Assembly (NCBI GenBank): GCA_007123695.1
Contig: SLGN01000647.1
Location: forward strand, 1-6,691
DNA length: 6,691 nt
Direction of reading: 5' to 3'
Origin: Verrucomicrobiales bacterium
GTDB lineage: Bacteria > Verrucomicrobiota > Verrucomicrobiia > Verrucomicrobiales > DEV007
Shown: piece after piece, positions 1 to 5,992 of the stretch
How the letters are laid out: every line of letters starts with the position of its first letter
Numbering within the stretch: position 1 is the first letter of the stretch
The notes under the pieces: model-generated
What the model saw: the letters and a program-made list of their open reading frames with translations, nothing else
What the model was told of the DNA's origin: nothing
Database searches by the model: none
Made by a program: the position numbers and the translations under genes

Positions 1-1147
1 CGAACGATTCGGCGTACCCTCCCCCAAGGGCAAGGTCGCCAACAGCCCCGAAGAAGCCAAGGAAGCCGCTGCTGCGATCGGCTCGAAAATCGTCGTCAAG
101 GCCCAAGTCCACGCCGGAGGCCGCGGCAAGGGGACCTTCAAGAACGGCTTCCAGGGCGGCGTCCATCTCGTCTCCACCCCCGAAGAGGCCGCCGACATCG
201 CTTCCAAAATGCTCGGCCAAGTCCTCGTCACCCACCAGACCGGCGAGGAAGGAAAGATGGTCGGCAAGGTGATGGTCGCCGACGCCGTCGAAATCACGAA
301 GGAATACTACCTCGCCATCCTCATGGACCGCGACACCCGCGGGCCGATGATCGTTGCCAGCACCGAGGGCGGGGTCAACATCGAGGACGTCGCCGCCGAG
401 ACCCCCGAAAAGATCCACCACCAGCCGGTGCATCCGCTCCTCGGTCTCCAGCCCTACGAGATCCGCAAGCTCTCCTCGAAGCTCGGCTTCTCCGGCGACC
501 AGGCCAAGCAGTTCGGCAAGCTGCTCTCCTCGCTCTACCGCCTCTTCATCGAGTGCGACTGCTCCATGGTCGAGATCAACCCGCTCGTGACCACCCCCGA
601 CGGACAGGTCCTCGCCCTCGACGCGAAATTCGACTTCGACGACAACGCCCTCTACCGGCACCCCGAAATCGCCGAGCTGCACGATCCCGCCGAGGACGAT
701 CCCCGCGAGGTCGAGGCGGCCAAATACCACCTCAACTACATCGGCCTCGACGGCAACATCGCCTGCCTCGTCAACGGCGCCGGCCTCGCCATGGCCACGA
801 TGGACATCATCAAGCACTGCGGCGGCGAGCCCGCCAACTTCCTCGACGTCGGCGGCGGCGCCACGCAGGAGCAGGTCACCAACGCCTTCAAGATCATCCT
901 CGCCGATCCCAAGGTCGAGGCCATCCTCGTGAACATCTTCGGCGGCATCATGGACTGCGACGTCATCGCCAAGGGCATCGTCGCCGCCTGCAAGGAAGTC
1001 GATCTGAACATCCCCCTGGTCGTTCGGCTCGAGGGCAACAACGTCGAGGCCGGAAAGCGCACCCTCGCCGAATCGGACGTCGCCCTCGTCTCCGCCGACA
1101 CCCTCGCCGACGCCGCCGAGAAGGCGGTCGCCGCCATTGCGGCATGA
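1..1147 (+). CDS. sucC: Succinyl-CoA synthetase (ADP/GDP-forming) beta subunit, 5' end cut off by the window
   Basis: Beta subunit of the TCA-cycle enzyme that interconverts succinyl-CoA plus NDP and phosphate with succinate, CoA and NTP; cytoplasmic partner of SucD. The frame is open from base 2 and ends at TGA 1145-1147, giving 381 visible codons. By comparison with the E. coli protein (388 aa, from memory) only about 12 N-terminal residues are missing. Visible motifs are the ATP-grasp loop HAGGRGKG (110-133), [18 protein letters not shown], the Mg-site motifs EINPLV and [12 protein letters not shown], the succinate/CoA-ligase core [13 protein letters not shown] followed by [14 protein letters not shown], and the C-terminal FGGIMDCD and VRLEGNN. 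About seven residues are added after GGRGK relative to E. coli, giving [11 protein letters not shown] as in mitochondrial beta subunits. The gene was probably once joined directly to sucD but is now separated from it by an inserted small gene. Identity is secure; NDP preference cannot be told. Confidence 0.97.
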   Translation, partial: ERFGVPSPKGKVANSPEEAKEAAAAIGSKIVVKAQVHAGGRGKGTFKNGFQGGVHLVSTPEEAADIASKMLGQVLVTHQTGEEGKMVGKVMVADAVEITKEYYLAILMDRDTRGPMIVASTEGGVNIEDVAAETPEKIHHQPVHPLLGLQPYEIRKLSSKLGFSGDQAKQFGKLLSSLYRLFIECDCSMVEINPLVTTPDGQVLALDAKFDFDDNALYRHPEIAELHDPAEDDPREVEAAKYHLNYIGLDGNIACLVNGAGLAMATMDIIKHCGGEPANFLDVGGGATQEQVTNAFKIILADPKVEAILVNIFGGIMDCDVIAKGIVAACKEVDLNIPLVVRLEGNNVEAGKRTLAESDVALVSADTLADAAEKAVAAIAA

Positions 1148-1181
1148 GTTTTCAGGGTGGAGTTTTCAGTTTTCAGTTGCC
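1147..1181 (+). repeat. Left heptamer array (agttttc units)
   Basis: Exact agttttc units lie at 1147-1153, 1161-1167 and 1168-1174. The unit at 1154-1160 (agggtgg) is divergent but keeps the 7-base register, and 1175-1181 (agttgcc) matches at 5 of 7 positions. The first A is the last base of the sucC stop codon. A weaker 7-base periodicity seems to continue to about 1209 (tcgaaaa at 1196-1202, tcgcacc at 1203-1209). The unit is the reverse complement of the right-hand array. Heptanucleotide tandem repeats are known elsewhere, for example STRR sequences of filamentous cyanobacteria, but I do not claim kinship. Confidence 0.8.
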
Positions 1182-1224
1182 TCCGACACCGAAGATCGAA
1201 AATCGCACCACCCCACCAAGCGAA

Positions 1225-1596
1225 ATGGCCTTCAGCACCTTTGAAAACCTTGCCGTCTGGCAACGCGGACTCGAGCAGGCCGTCCGGATCTGCGGCGAGG
1301 TGGATGCTTGGAAGAACTTTTCCCTCAAGGACCAGAGGCAACGTTCCGCCATCTCCGTGCCGCCGAACATCGCCGAGGGCCACGAGCGGGATTCCCCCGG
1401 CGATTTCATTCGCTTCCTCCGGATCGCCAAAGGGTCGAACGGAGAAATGCGCACCCAGACCTACATCGCCCAGAGGCTCGGGCTCCTGCGGGACGAAATC
1501 GCGAACGAAATCGTTTCCGAATCCAAAGAAATCTCCGCGATGCTGCAAGGCCTCGTCCGCTCCATCGAAGCCCGCCGATCAAAGACTGAAAACTGA
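1225..1596 (+). CDS. Four-helix-bundle protein, 23S rRNA-intervening-sequence (IVP) family
   Basis: A 123-residue protein of the S23/IVP four-helix-bundle family (Pfam PF05635-like, TIGR02436-like by recall). Family hallmarks are in order: N-terminal [10 protein letters not shown] (residues 5-14), a first helical stretch, then [12 protein letters not shown] (44-55), [11 protein letters not shown] (61-71), E..TQ..IA..LG (73-86), and a last helix ending in basic residues. The length is normal for the family. There are no membrane segments or signal peptide and no recognisable catalytic site. Molecular function is not established; members occur in intervening sequences of 23S rRNA genes, and related folds (Avd) accompany diversity-generating retroelements. 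ATG 1225 was chosen because homologues begin just before F..L.VWQ. An in-frame ATG at 1144 overlaps the sucC stop as ATGA and would add 27 residues encoded by the left repeat. The stop codon (1594-1596) and the last few residues come from the right heptamer array. Codon and base use are less GC-biased than in the neighbours, consistent with acquisition. Confidence 0.9.
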   Translation: MAFSTFENLAVWQRGLEQAVRICGEVDAWKNFSLKDQRQRSAISVPPNIAEGHERDSPGDFIRFLRIAKGSNGEMRTQTYIAQRLGLLRDEIANEIVSESKEISAMLQGLVRSIEARRSKTEN

Positions 1597-1620
1597 TTAC
1601 TGAAAACTTCCCACTTCCCA
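1586..1620 (+). repeat. Right heptamer array (ctgaaaa and cttccca units)
   Basis: Five consecutive 7-base units: ctgaaaa at 1586-1592, ctgatta at 1593-1599 (5 of 7 matching), ctgaaaa at 1600-1606, then cttccca twice (1607-1613 and 1614-1620). The array contains the stop codon of the four-helix-bundle gene, and its last A is the first base of the sucD ATG. It therefore makes up the whole immediate leader of sucD, which has no Shine-Dalgarno sequence. The ctgaaaa unit is the inverse of the agttttc unit at the left end. Confidence 0.8.
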
Positions 1621-2513
1621 TGGCCATCCTCGTCAACGAAAACACCAAGATCCTCGTCCAGGGCATAACCGGGTCCTTCGGCGGCCGCCACGCCCAGCTC
1701 AGCCTCGACTACGGGACCCAGCTGGTCGCCGGAGTCACTCCTGGCAAAGGGGGCCAGCTCTTCGCCGACAAGGTTCCGATCTTCGACACCGTCGCCGAAG
1801 CCGTCGCCGAGACCGGCGCCAGCGTCTCCGCCGTCTTCGTCCCCCCGCCCTTCGCCGCCGACGCGATTCTCGAGTCGGTCGATGCGGGCGTCGATCTCGT
1901 CGTGGCCATCACCGAGGGCATCCCCGTGATGGACATGATGCGCGTGCGTGCCGCCATGGAGGGTCGCAAGACGCGCCTCATCGGGCCCAACTGCCCCGGC
2001 ATCGTCACCCCGGGCCTTGGGGAGAACTCCCACGGAGGCTGCCGCATCGGCATCGCCCCCGGCTACATCCACCGGCGGGGGAAGGTCGGCGTCGTCTCCC
2101 GCAGCGGCACGCTCACCTACGAGGCCGTCTGGCAGCTAACCAACCTCGGTCTGGGCCAGAGCACCTGCGTCGGCATCGGCGGAGACCCCATCAACGGCAC
2201 GACCCACCTCGACGTCCTCAAGATGTTCAACGAGGATCCCGAGACCGAAGCCATCATCATGATCGGCGAGATCGGCGGTTCCAACGAAGAGACCGCCGCA
2301 GCCTGGGCCAAGGACAACTGCAAGAAGCCGATGGCCGCCTTCATCGCCGGAGCCACCGCGCCTCCAGGGCGGCGGATGGGCCACGCCGGGGCCATCGTGT
2401 CCGGCGGCAAGGGCACCGCCGAAGCCAAAATCGAAGCCCTGCGGGATGCGGGGATCGAAGTGGCCCAGAATCCCTCCGACATGGGCGCCGCGCTCGTCCG
2501 GGCGATGGGCTGA
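1620..2513 (+). CDS. sucD: Succinyl-CoA synthetase (ADP-forming) alpha subunit
   Basis: Alpha subunit of the same enzyme as SucC. It binds CoA and carries the phosphohistidine intermediate. It is 297 aa against 289 in E. coli. In order: the N-terminal Rossmann CoA-binding domain with [14 protein letters not shown] (11-24) and GVTPGKGG (38-45), [17 protein letters not shown] (96-102), IGPNCPG (121-127), [13 protein letters not shown] (158-170), [15 protein letters not shown] (180-194), [11 protein letters not shown] (214-224), and the phosphorylation-site motif RRMGHAGAI with the active histidine at residue 255 (codon 2382-2384). About seven extra residues (133-139, bases 2016-2036) sit just before CRIGI relative to E. 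coli and human proteins. ATG 1620 matches the family N-terminus [10 protein letters not shown]. No Shine-Dalgarno is seen; the leader is pyrimidine-rich repeat sequence. A 63-bp gap without evident structure precedes the citrate synthase gene, so sucC, the small gene, sucD and citrate synthase could share a transcript. Confidence 0.98.
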   Translation: MAILVNENTKILVQGITGSFGGRHAQLSLDYGTQLVAGVTPGKGGQLFADKVPIFDTVAEAVAETGASVSAVFVPPPFAADAILESVDAGVDLVVAITEGIPVMDMMRVRAAMEGRKTRLIGPNCPGIVTPGLGENSHGGCRIGIAPGYIHRRGKVGVVSRSGTLTYEAVWQLTNLGLGQSTCVGIGGDPINGTTHLDVLKMFNEDPETEAIIMIGEIGGSNEETAAAWAKDNCKKPMAAFIAGATAPPGRRMGHAGAIVSGGKGTAEAKIEALRDAGIEVAQNPSDMGAALVRAMG

Positions 2514-2576
2514 CGCGCCGCCGAAACGACTGCCGGACAACTCGACAAATCAACGAATCCAATACCAGCAACACCG

Positions 2577-3713
2577 ATGTCGGAAACACCGCAATTCTCC
2601 AAAGGACTCGAGGGAGTCATCGCGAACGAATCCTGCCTCAGCGACGTGCAGGGGAAGGAGGGCATCCTCCGCTACCTCGGCTACAACATCGACGACCTCG
2701 TCGAGCACGGCACTTTCGAGGAGGTGATGTTCCTCCTGCACCGACGCAAGCTCCCAACCCAAGCCGAACTCGACGCCTTCACCGAATTGCTGCGCTCCGA
2801 GCGCCACCTGCCCCAAGGGGTCATCGACTTCATCCTCGCCGCCCCCAAGGACGCGCAGCCCATGGAGGTCCTCCGCACCGGCGTCAGCATGCTCGGCCTC
2901 TACGACACCCGCGGCCACGACCAGGACTACGACCTCAACGAAGAGCGGGCCATCGCCATCTGCGCCCAGATGCCGCTCATCGTCGCCTACTACCACCGCG
3001 CCCGCCAGGGTCTCGACCTGCCCCCGGTCCGCAAAGATCTCTCCGAGGCCGCGCATTTTCTCTATCTCGTGAACGGCGAGGCGCCCAGCGCCGAGGCCAC
3101 CCGCACCCTCGACGTCGCCTACATCCTGCACGCCGACCACGGGATGAACGCCTCCACCTTCAGCGCCCGGGTCACCATCGCCACCCTCTCGGACATGTAT
3201 TCCGCGATCACCTCGGCGATCGGCACGCTCAAGGGGCCTCTCCACGGCGGGGCCAACGAAGGCGTCATCCACATGCTCCAGGAGATCGGCGACCTCGACA
3301 AAGTCGATGCCTACGTCGAAGACTGCCTCGCGCAGAAGAAAAAGATCATGGGCATCGGCCACCGCGTCTACCGCACCCTCGATCCGCGCGCTCCCCATCT
3401 CCGCAAGATGGCGATCAAGCTCACCGAGGAACTCGGCGAGAGCAAATGGATCGCCATGTCCGAGCGCATCGCCCAGATGATGAAGGAGCGAAAGAACCTC
3501 AACGCCAACGTGGACTTCTACTCCGCCACGGTCTACTACTCCCTCGGCATCCCGACCGACCTCTTCACCCCGATCTTCGCGATCTCCCGCGCCGCCGGCT
3601 GGACCGCCCAAGTGCTGGAGCAGTTGGACGACAACCGCCTCTACCGCCCGCTCACCCTCTACACCGGTCCCACCGAGGACCAGCCCATCACCCCCATCGC
3701 GGAGCGGGGCTGA
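2577..3713 (+). CDS. gltA: Citrate synthase, short (Gram-positive/archaeal-size) type
   Basis: Condenses acetyl-CoA and oxaloacetate to citrate and CoA, the entry step of the TCA cycle; cytoplasmic. The product is 378 aa, the size of the shorter citrate synthases (about 370-380 aa) rather than the roughly 427-aa E. coli NADH-inhibited form. Visible motifs: N-terminal GLEGVIANES and GKEGILRYLGYNIDDL, HADHGMNASTF (185-195), catalytic GPLHGGANEGV with His223, MGIGHRVY with His262 followed by DPRAP (269-273), and NVDFYS with Asp313. These give the expected His/His/Asp triad. The family signature usually has F or Y where this protein has I in GIGH. A 2-methylcitrate synthase has the same fold and cannot be fully excluded, but linkage to sucCD and the absence of prp genes favour citrate synthase. 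The start is the first ATG giving the family N-terminus. Its leader (2560-2576) is A/C-rich without a Shine-Dalgarno. Confidence 0.95.
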   Translation: MSETPQFSKGLEGVIANESCLSDVQGKEGILRYLGYNIDDLVEHGTFEEVMFLLHRRKLPTQAELDAFTELLRSERHLPQGVIDFILAAPKDAQPMEVLRTGVSMLGLYDTRGHDQDYDLNEERAIAICAQMPLIVAYYHRARQGLDLPPVRKDLSEAAHFLYLVNGEAPSAEATRTLDVAYILHADHGMNASTFSARVTIATLSDMYSAITSAIGTLKGPLHGGANEGVIHMLQEIGDLDKVDAYVEDCLAQKKKIMGIGHRVYRTLDPRAPHLRKMAIKLTEELGESKWIAMSERIAQMMKERKNLNANVDFYSATVYYSLGIPTDLFTPIFAISRAAGWTAQVLEQLDDNRLYRPLTLYTGPTEDQPITPIAERG

Positions 3714-3737
3714 CGGGAAAGCGACCCTGAAAACGTC

Positions 3738-3754
3738 CCGGGCCCGCAGCCCGG
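3738..3754 (+). terminator. GC-rich hairpin after the citrate synthase gene, possible terminator without a U-tract
   Basis: A perfect 6-bp stem, ccgggc (3738-3743) with gcccgg (3749-3754), around a 5-base loop, starting 24 bp after the citrate synthase stop. No T-run follows, so it is not a classical intrinsic terminator. In such GC-rich DNA a stem of this size can arise by chance. Confidence 0.3.
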
Positions 3755-3763
3755 CAGCCCGCG

Positions 3764-3838
3764 CCGACCGTCGTCCGGGGAACGGTGCCGACACCGGCGC
3801 GAGCCTGGCCTGCCGCCGCAGCGGCGGGCATCGGTCGG
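3764..3838 (+). other. Possible branched RNA fold upstream of cdsA
   Basis: An outer pairing of ccgaccg (3764-3770) with cggtcgg (3832-3838) encloses two local hairpins. One is cggtg/caccg (3783-3787 with 3792-3796, loop ccga). The other is tgccgcc/ggcgggca (3811-3817 with 3823-3830, one bulged g, loop gcagc). Together these would form a three-way junction. No known riboswitch or leader motif is recognised. Chance pairing is a real alternative in a GC-rich spacer. Confidence 0.2.
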
Positions 3839-3924
3839 TTCCTTCGACGATTGTCGTGGAATTGTGATTGCCAAGCGCGCCCCCAGCTTGTTTCATGGCA
3901 GGGCAGACGCCACGACGACCGCGC

Positions 3925-4818
3925 ATGACGGAACCTCCTGCCGCCCCCTCCTCGAAGGCCCGCACCTTCCTCCAGCGGTCCCTCAGCACCGTCGTCCTCG
4001 TCGGGCTCCTCTCCCTCGCCTTCTGGTTCTCGCAGCCCTGGATTCTCGTCGCCCTGTTCCTGCTGCTCTCCCTGGGCGCCTTGGCGGAATACTTCCGTCT
4101 CTTCCCCGATCCCGGATTCCGGCGCTTCCGCATCGCCACCTTCGCCGTAGCCGCAGCCTACCTCGCCCTGCTGATCGCTCCGCTCTGGGGATACCGGCCC
4201 GACTGGTATGGCGAGCTCGACGGCATCGCCCTCGCGACGCTGCTGGTCGCGATGATCCTCCTGCGGGTCCGTCGGCCTCTCGAGGGCTCGCGCTCGCTTG
4301 ACGAAATCAGCGCCACGCTGCTCGGCTTCGCCTACTGCGTGGTCCTCTTCGCCTTCATTCCGAAGATCTTCCTCCTGCCGGTGACCACCGCCGACGGAGC
4401 CCCGGCATCGGCCTACTACCTCATCCATCTCGTCGCGGTGACGAAACTGACCGACGCCGGCGCCTACGTCGTCGGTTCGGCGATCGGGCGCGACAAGCTG
4501 GTCCCGCACATCAGCCCCGGCAAGACCTGGCAGGGCTTCTGGGGGGCCCTCGCCCTCGCCGTCGCGGGCAGCTACCTCGTCTGGTGGCTGCTCGGCGACC
4601 GGGCCCCGCTGCTCGGTCCCGTGTCGGCGGGAATTCTCGGATTGGTCCTCGCGCTCCTCGCCGTGCTGGGCGACCTTGCCGAGTCGATCTTCAAACGCAG
4701 CCTTGCGGCGAAGGACAGCGGCCACGTCATGCCCGGCATCGGCGGCTTCCTCGACTTGATCGACTCGGTCATCTTCACCGCTCCCTTCTACTACCTCTTT
4801 CTCCGCCTCGCCTCCTGA
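3925..4818 (+). CDS. cdsA: Phosphatidate cytidylyltransferase (CDP-diacylglycerol synthase)
   Basis: Integral membrane enzyme that makes CDP-diacylglycerol from phosphatidic acid and CTP, the branch point of phospholipid synthesis. With ATG 3925 it is 297 aa. A short polar N-terminus (1-19) is followed by about eight or nine hydrophobic segments (roughly 20-35, 37-57, 70-88, 101-113, 129-155, 163-187, 204-222, 230-253, 276-296). Family motifs: KLTDAGAYVVG (174-184), ISPGKTWQGFWG (196-207), and the C-terminal signature beginning SIFKR (254-258), then KDSGHVMPGIGGFLDLIDS (263-281). The usual signature has PGHGG and LDRIDS; here H is I (272) and R is L (278), while the two aspartates of that stretch are kept. 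ATG 3895 would add ten residues (MAGQTPRRPR); 3925 was preferred because the extension is short, basic and not family-like. Neither start has a clear Shine-Dalgarno. The next gene, dxr, follows after 8 bp, so the two are very likely co-transcribed. Confidence 0.93.
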   Translation: MTEPPAAPSSKARTFLQRSLSTVVLVGLLSLAFWFSQPWILVALFLLLSLGALAEYFRLFPDPGFRRFRIATFAVAAAYLALLIAPLWGYRPDWYGELDGIALATLLVAMILLRVRRPLEGSRSLDEISATLLGFAYCVVLFAFIPKIFLLPVTTADGAPASAYYLIHLVAVTKLTDAGAYVVGSAIGRDKLVPHISPGKTWQGFWGALALAVAGSYLVWWLLGDRAPLLGPVSAGILGLVLALLAVLGDLAESIFKRSLAAKDSGHVMPGIGGFLDLIDSVIFTAPFYYLFLRLAS

Positions 4819-4826
4819 CCCCTCCC

Positions 4827-5987
4827 ATGCCAGAAGACTCCCGAACCAGGAACGTGGTCGTGCTGGGCTCGACCGGATCGATCGGCGAGAGTTCTCTGAA
4901 GGTCGCCCGCGAGCTACCCTCGCGGATGCGGCTGGTGGGGCTCGCCGCGAACCGCAGCGCCGACGCCCTCGCTGCCCAGATAGCCGAATTCGGGATCAAA
5001 CAGGGTTGCCTCCACGACCCAACAGGGTTGGACCGGGTGCGCCGCGCCCTGCCCGGCGACTGCACCGTCCGCAGCGGCCGGGAGGGTCTCGTCGAGCTGG
5101 CCACCCTGCCCGAGGCGGATCTCGTCCTCGTCGCCATCGTCGGCGTCGCGGGGCTCGAGCCGGCTCTCGCCGCGATCGAAGCGGGCAAGGACATCGCCGT
5201 GGCCTCGAAGGAAATCCTCGTGATGGCCGGCGAGGCGGTGATGGAGGCGGCCCGGCGCAAGGGCGTCAAGGTGCTGCCGGTCGATTCGGAACACAACGCG
5301 ATCTTCCAATGCCTCGAGGGGCAGCGCTCCGAAGACGTCTCGCGCCTCATCCTGACCGCCTCGGGGGGGCCCTTCCGCAAGCTGCCCGCGGCGGAGCTTG
5401 CCGAGGTGACGGTGGCCCAGGCCCTGAAGCACCCCACCTGGGAGATGGGGCGAAAGATCACGATCGATTCCGCCACCCTTTTCAACAAAGGGCTCGAAAT
5501 GATCGAAGCGAGGTGGCTGTTCGACATCGGGATGGACCGGGTCGATGTCGTGGTGCATCCGCAGAGCATCGTCCACAGCATGGTCGAATTCGTCGACGGC
5601 TCCGTGCTCGCCCAGCTCAGCACGACCGACATGTGCTTTCCCATCCAGTATGCCGTGACCTGGCCCGACCGGGTCCCGAACCGGCTGCCCCCCCTCGACT
5701 TCGCCGAGTTGGCCCGCCTCGACTTCGAAGCCCCGCGCTGGGACGACTTCCCCGCTCTGCGGCTCGCCAAGGCGGCGGGTTCCGCCGGAGGCACCCTGCC
5801 CGCCGTGCTCAACGCCGCCAACGAGGTCGCCGTAGCTTCGTTCCTCGAGGGCGGCCTCGGCTTTCCCGGCATCTGGCGGACCGTCGAGGAAACCATGTCC
5901 CGGCACGCCAACCAGCTCCATCCATCTCTCGAAGAAATCGTTTCGGCGGACCTCTGGGCCCGCGAGACCGCGGCCTCCCTGATTTGA
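4827..5987 (+). CDS. dxr: 1-deoxy-D-xylulose-5-phosphate reductoisomerase
   Basis: Second enzyme of the non-mevalonate (MEP) isoprenoid pathway: NADPH-dependent rearrangement and reduction of DXP to 2-C-methyl-D-erythritol 4-phosphate; the target of fosmidomycin. At 386 aa it is near the usual 380-400. Motifs in order: the NADPH-binding loop VVVLGSTGSIG (10-20), LAANRS (39-44), AVASKEILVMAG (124-135), metal and substrate residues in PVDSEHNAIFQ (Asp153, Ser154, Glu155), TASGGPFRKL (177-186), the flexible loop KHPTWEMGRKITIDSATLFN (201-220; His202, Trp205, Met207, Ser215, Asn220), then KGLEMIEA (Lys221, Glu224), HPQSIVHSMVEF (244-255), and the C-terminal LNAANEVAV (328-336). All expected catalytic residues are present, so the enzyme should be active. 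The start at ATG 4827 puts the nucleotide-binding strand at residue 9; the frame stays open upstream, but only inside cdsA. Its leader (cccctccc) is pyrimidine-rich. rseP often follows dxr; here a ROK kinase does. Confidence 0.98.
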   Translation: MPEDSRTRNVVVLGSTGSIGESSLKVARELPSRMRLVGLAANRSADALAAQIAEFGIKQGCLHDPTGLDRVRRALPGDCTVRSGREGLVELATLPEADLVLVAIVGVAGLEPALAAIEAGKDIAVASKEILVMAGEAVMEAARRKGVKVLPVDSEHNAIFQCLEGQRSEDVSRLILTASGGPFRKLPAAELAEVTVAQALKHPTWEMGRKITIDSATLFNKGLEMIEARWLFDIGMDRVDVVVHPQSIVHSMVEFVDGSVLAQLSTTDMCFPIQYAVTWPDRVPNRLPPLDFAELARLDFEAPRWDDFPALRLAKAAGSAGGTLPAVLNAANEVAVASFLEGGLGFPGIWRTVEETMSRHANQLHPSLEEIVSADLWARETAASLI

Positions 5988-5992
5988 AGAAA

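Larger units (their letters stand above)
1147..1619 (+). mobile_element. Putative small inserted element: four-helix-bundle gene bordered by inverted heptamer arrays
   Basis: The segment fills the whole space between the sucC stop and the sucD start. It has one short gene and heptanucleotide arrays at both ends, in opposite orientation (agttttc units on the left, ctgaaaa units on the right; these are reverse complements up to phase). Its base composition is visibly less GC-rich than the flanking genes. Removing 1147-1619 joins the flanks as gcaTGATGgcc, a one-base-overlapping TGATG stop/start of the kind expected between sucC and sucD. The flanks share CATG (1143-1146 and 1619-1622), but this may be chance. 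No transposase is present, so movement would need help in trans. IVP-family genes are known from mobile intervening sequences inside 23S rRNA genes (Leptospira, Coxiella); here the setting is a protein operon. Exact ends and mobility are inference. Confidence 0.45.
3714..3924. other. Intergenic region between the TCA block and cdsA
   Basis: About 210 bp without a convincing gene. It holds a GC hairpin (3738-3754), a possible branched fold (3764-3838), a 4-bp palindrome cgac-gatt-gtcg (3845-3856), and a solo degenerate copy of the heptamer pair (3727-3740). A relatively AT-richer patch at 3845-3873 is the best place for a cdsA promoter, but I see no clear -35/-10 pair. In-frame upstream starts for cdsA (GTG 3864, TTG 3868, ATG 3895) also lie here. 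Confidence 0.6.

Noticed and set aside
553..1224. Long upstream extension of the four-helix-bundle frame through sucC
   Set aside because: The extension is an Arg/His-rich out-of-frame reading of sucC; the family N-terminus begins at ATG 1225, and only the ATG at 1144 is a plausible alternative.
1147..1620. The heptamer arrays read as a CRISPR array or as a diversity-generating retroelement (the Avd protein has a related fold)
   Set aside because: The repeats are only 7 bp, tandem without spacers, and there is no reverse transcriptase, template repeat or variable target gene in the window.
2514..2576. A regulatory element between sucD and the citrate synthase gene
   Set aside because: The 63-bp spacer shows no convincing hairpin, promoter or repeat; it becomes A/C-rich near the start, which fits a plain unstructured leader.
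3738..3754. A strong intrinsic terminator
   Set aside because: The hairpin is perfect but short and has no following T-run, so it is kept only as a low-confidence candidate.
2550..4139. 529-codon open frame on the minus strand opposite the citrate synthase gene
   Set aside because: The product is low-complexity (rich in G, E, V, D, A) and mirrors the codon bias of the GC-rich sense gene; no domain is recognisable, and the sense strand carries clear enzyme motifs.
3688..4725. 345-codon open frame on the minus strand opposite cdsA
   Set aside because: Its E/G/R/D-rich product is the complement of hydrophobic transmembrane codons and has no family motifs.
4584..4826. Upstream extension of dxr inside cdsA
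   Set aside because: The extra residues are an Arg/Pro-rich shadow of cdsA; DXR homologues start a few residues before the VVVLGSTGSIG motif, as with ATG 4827.
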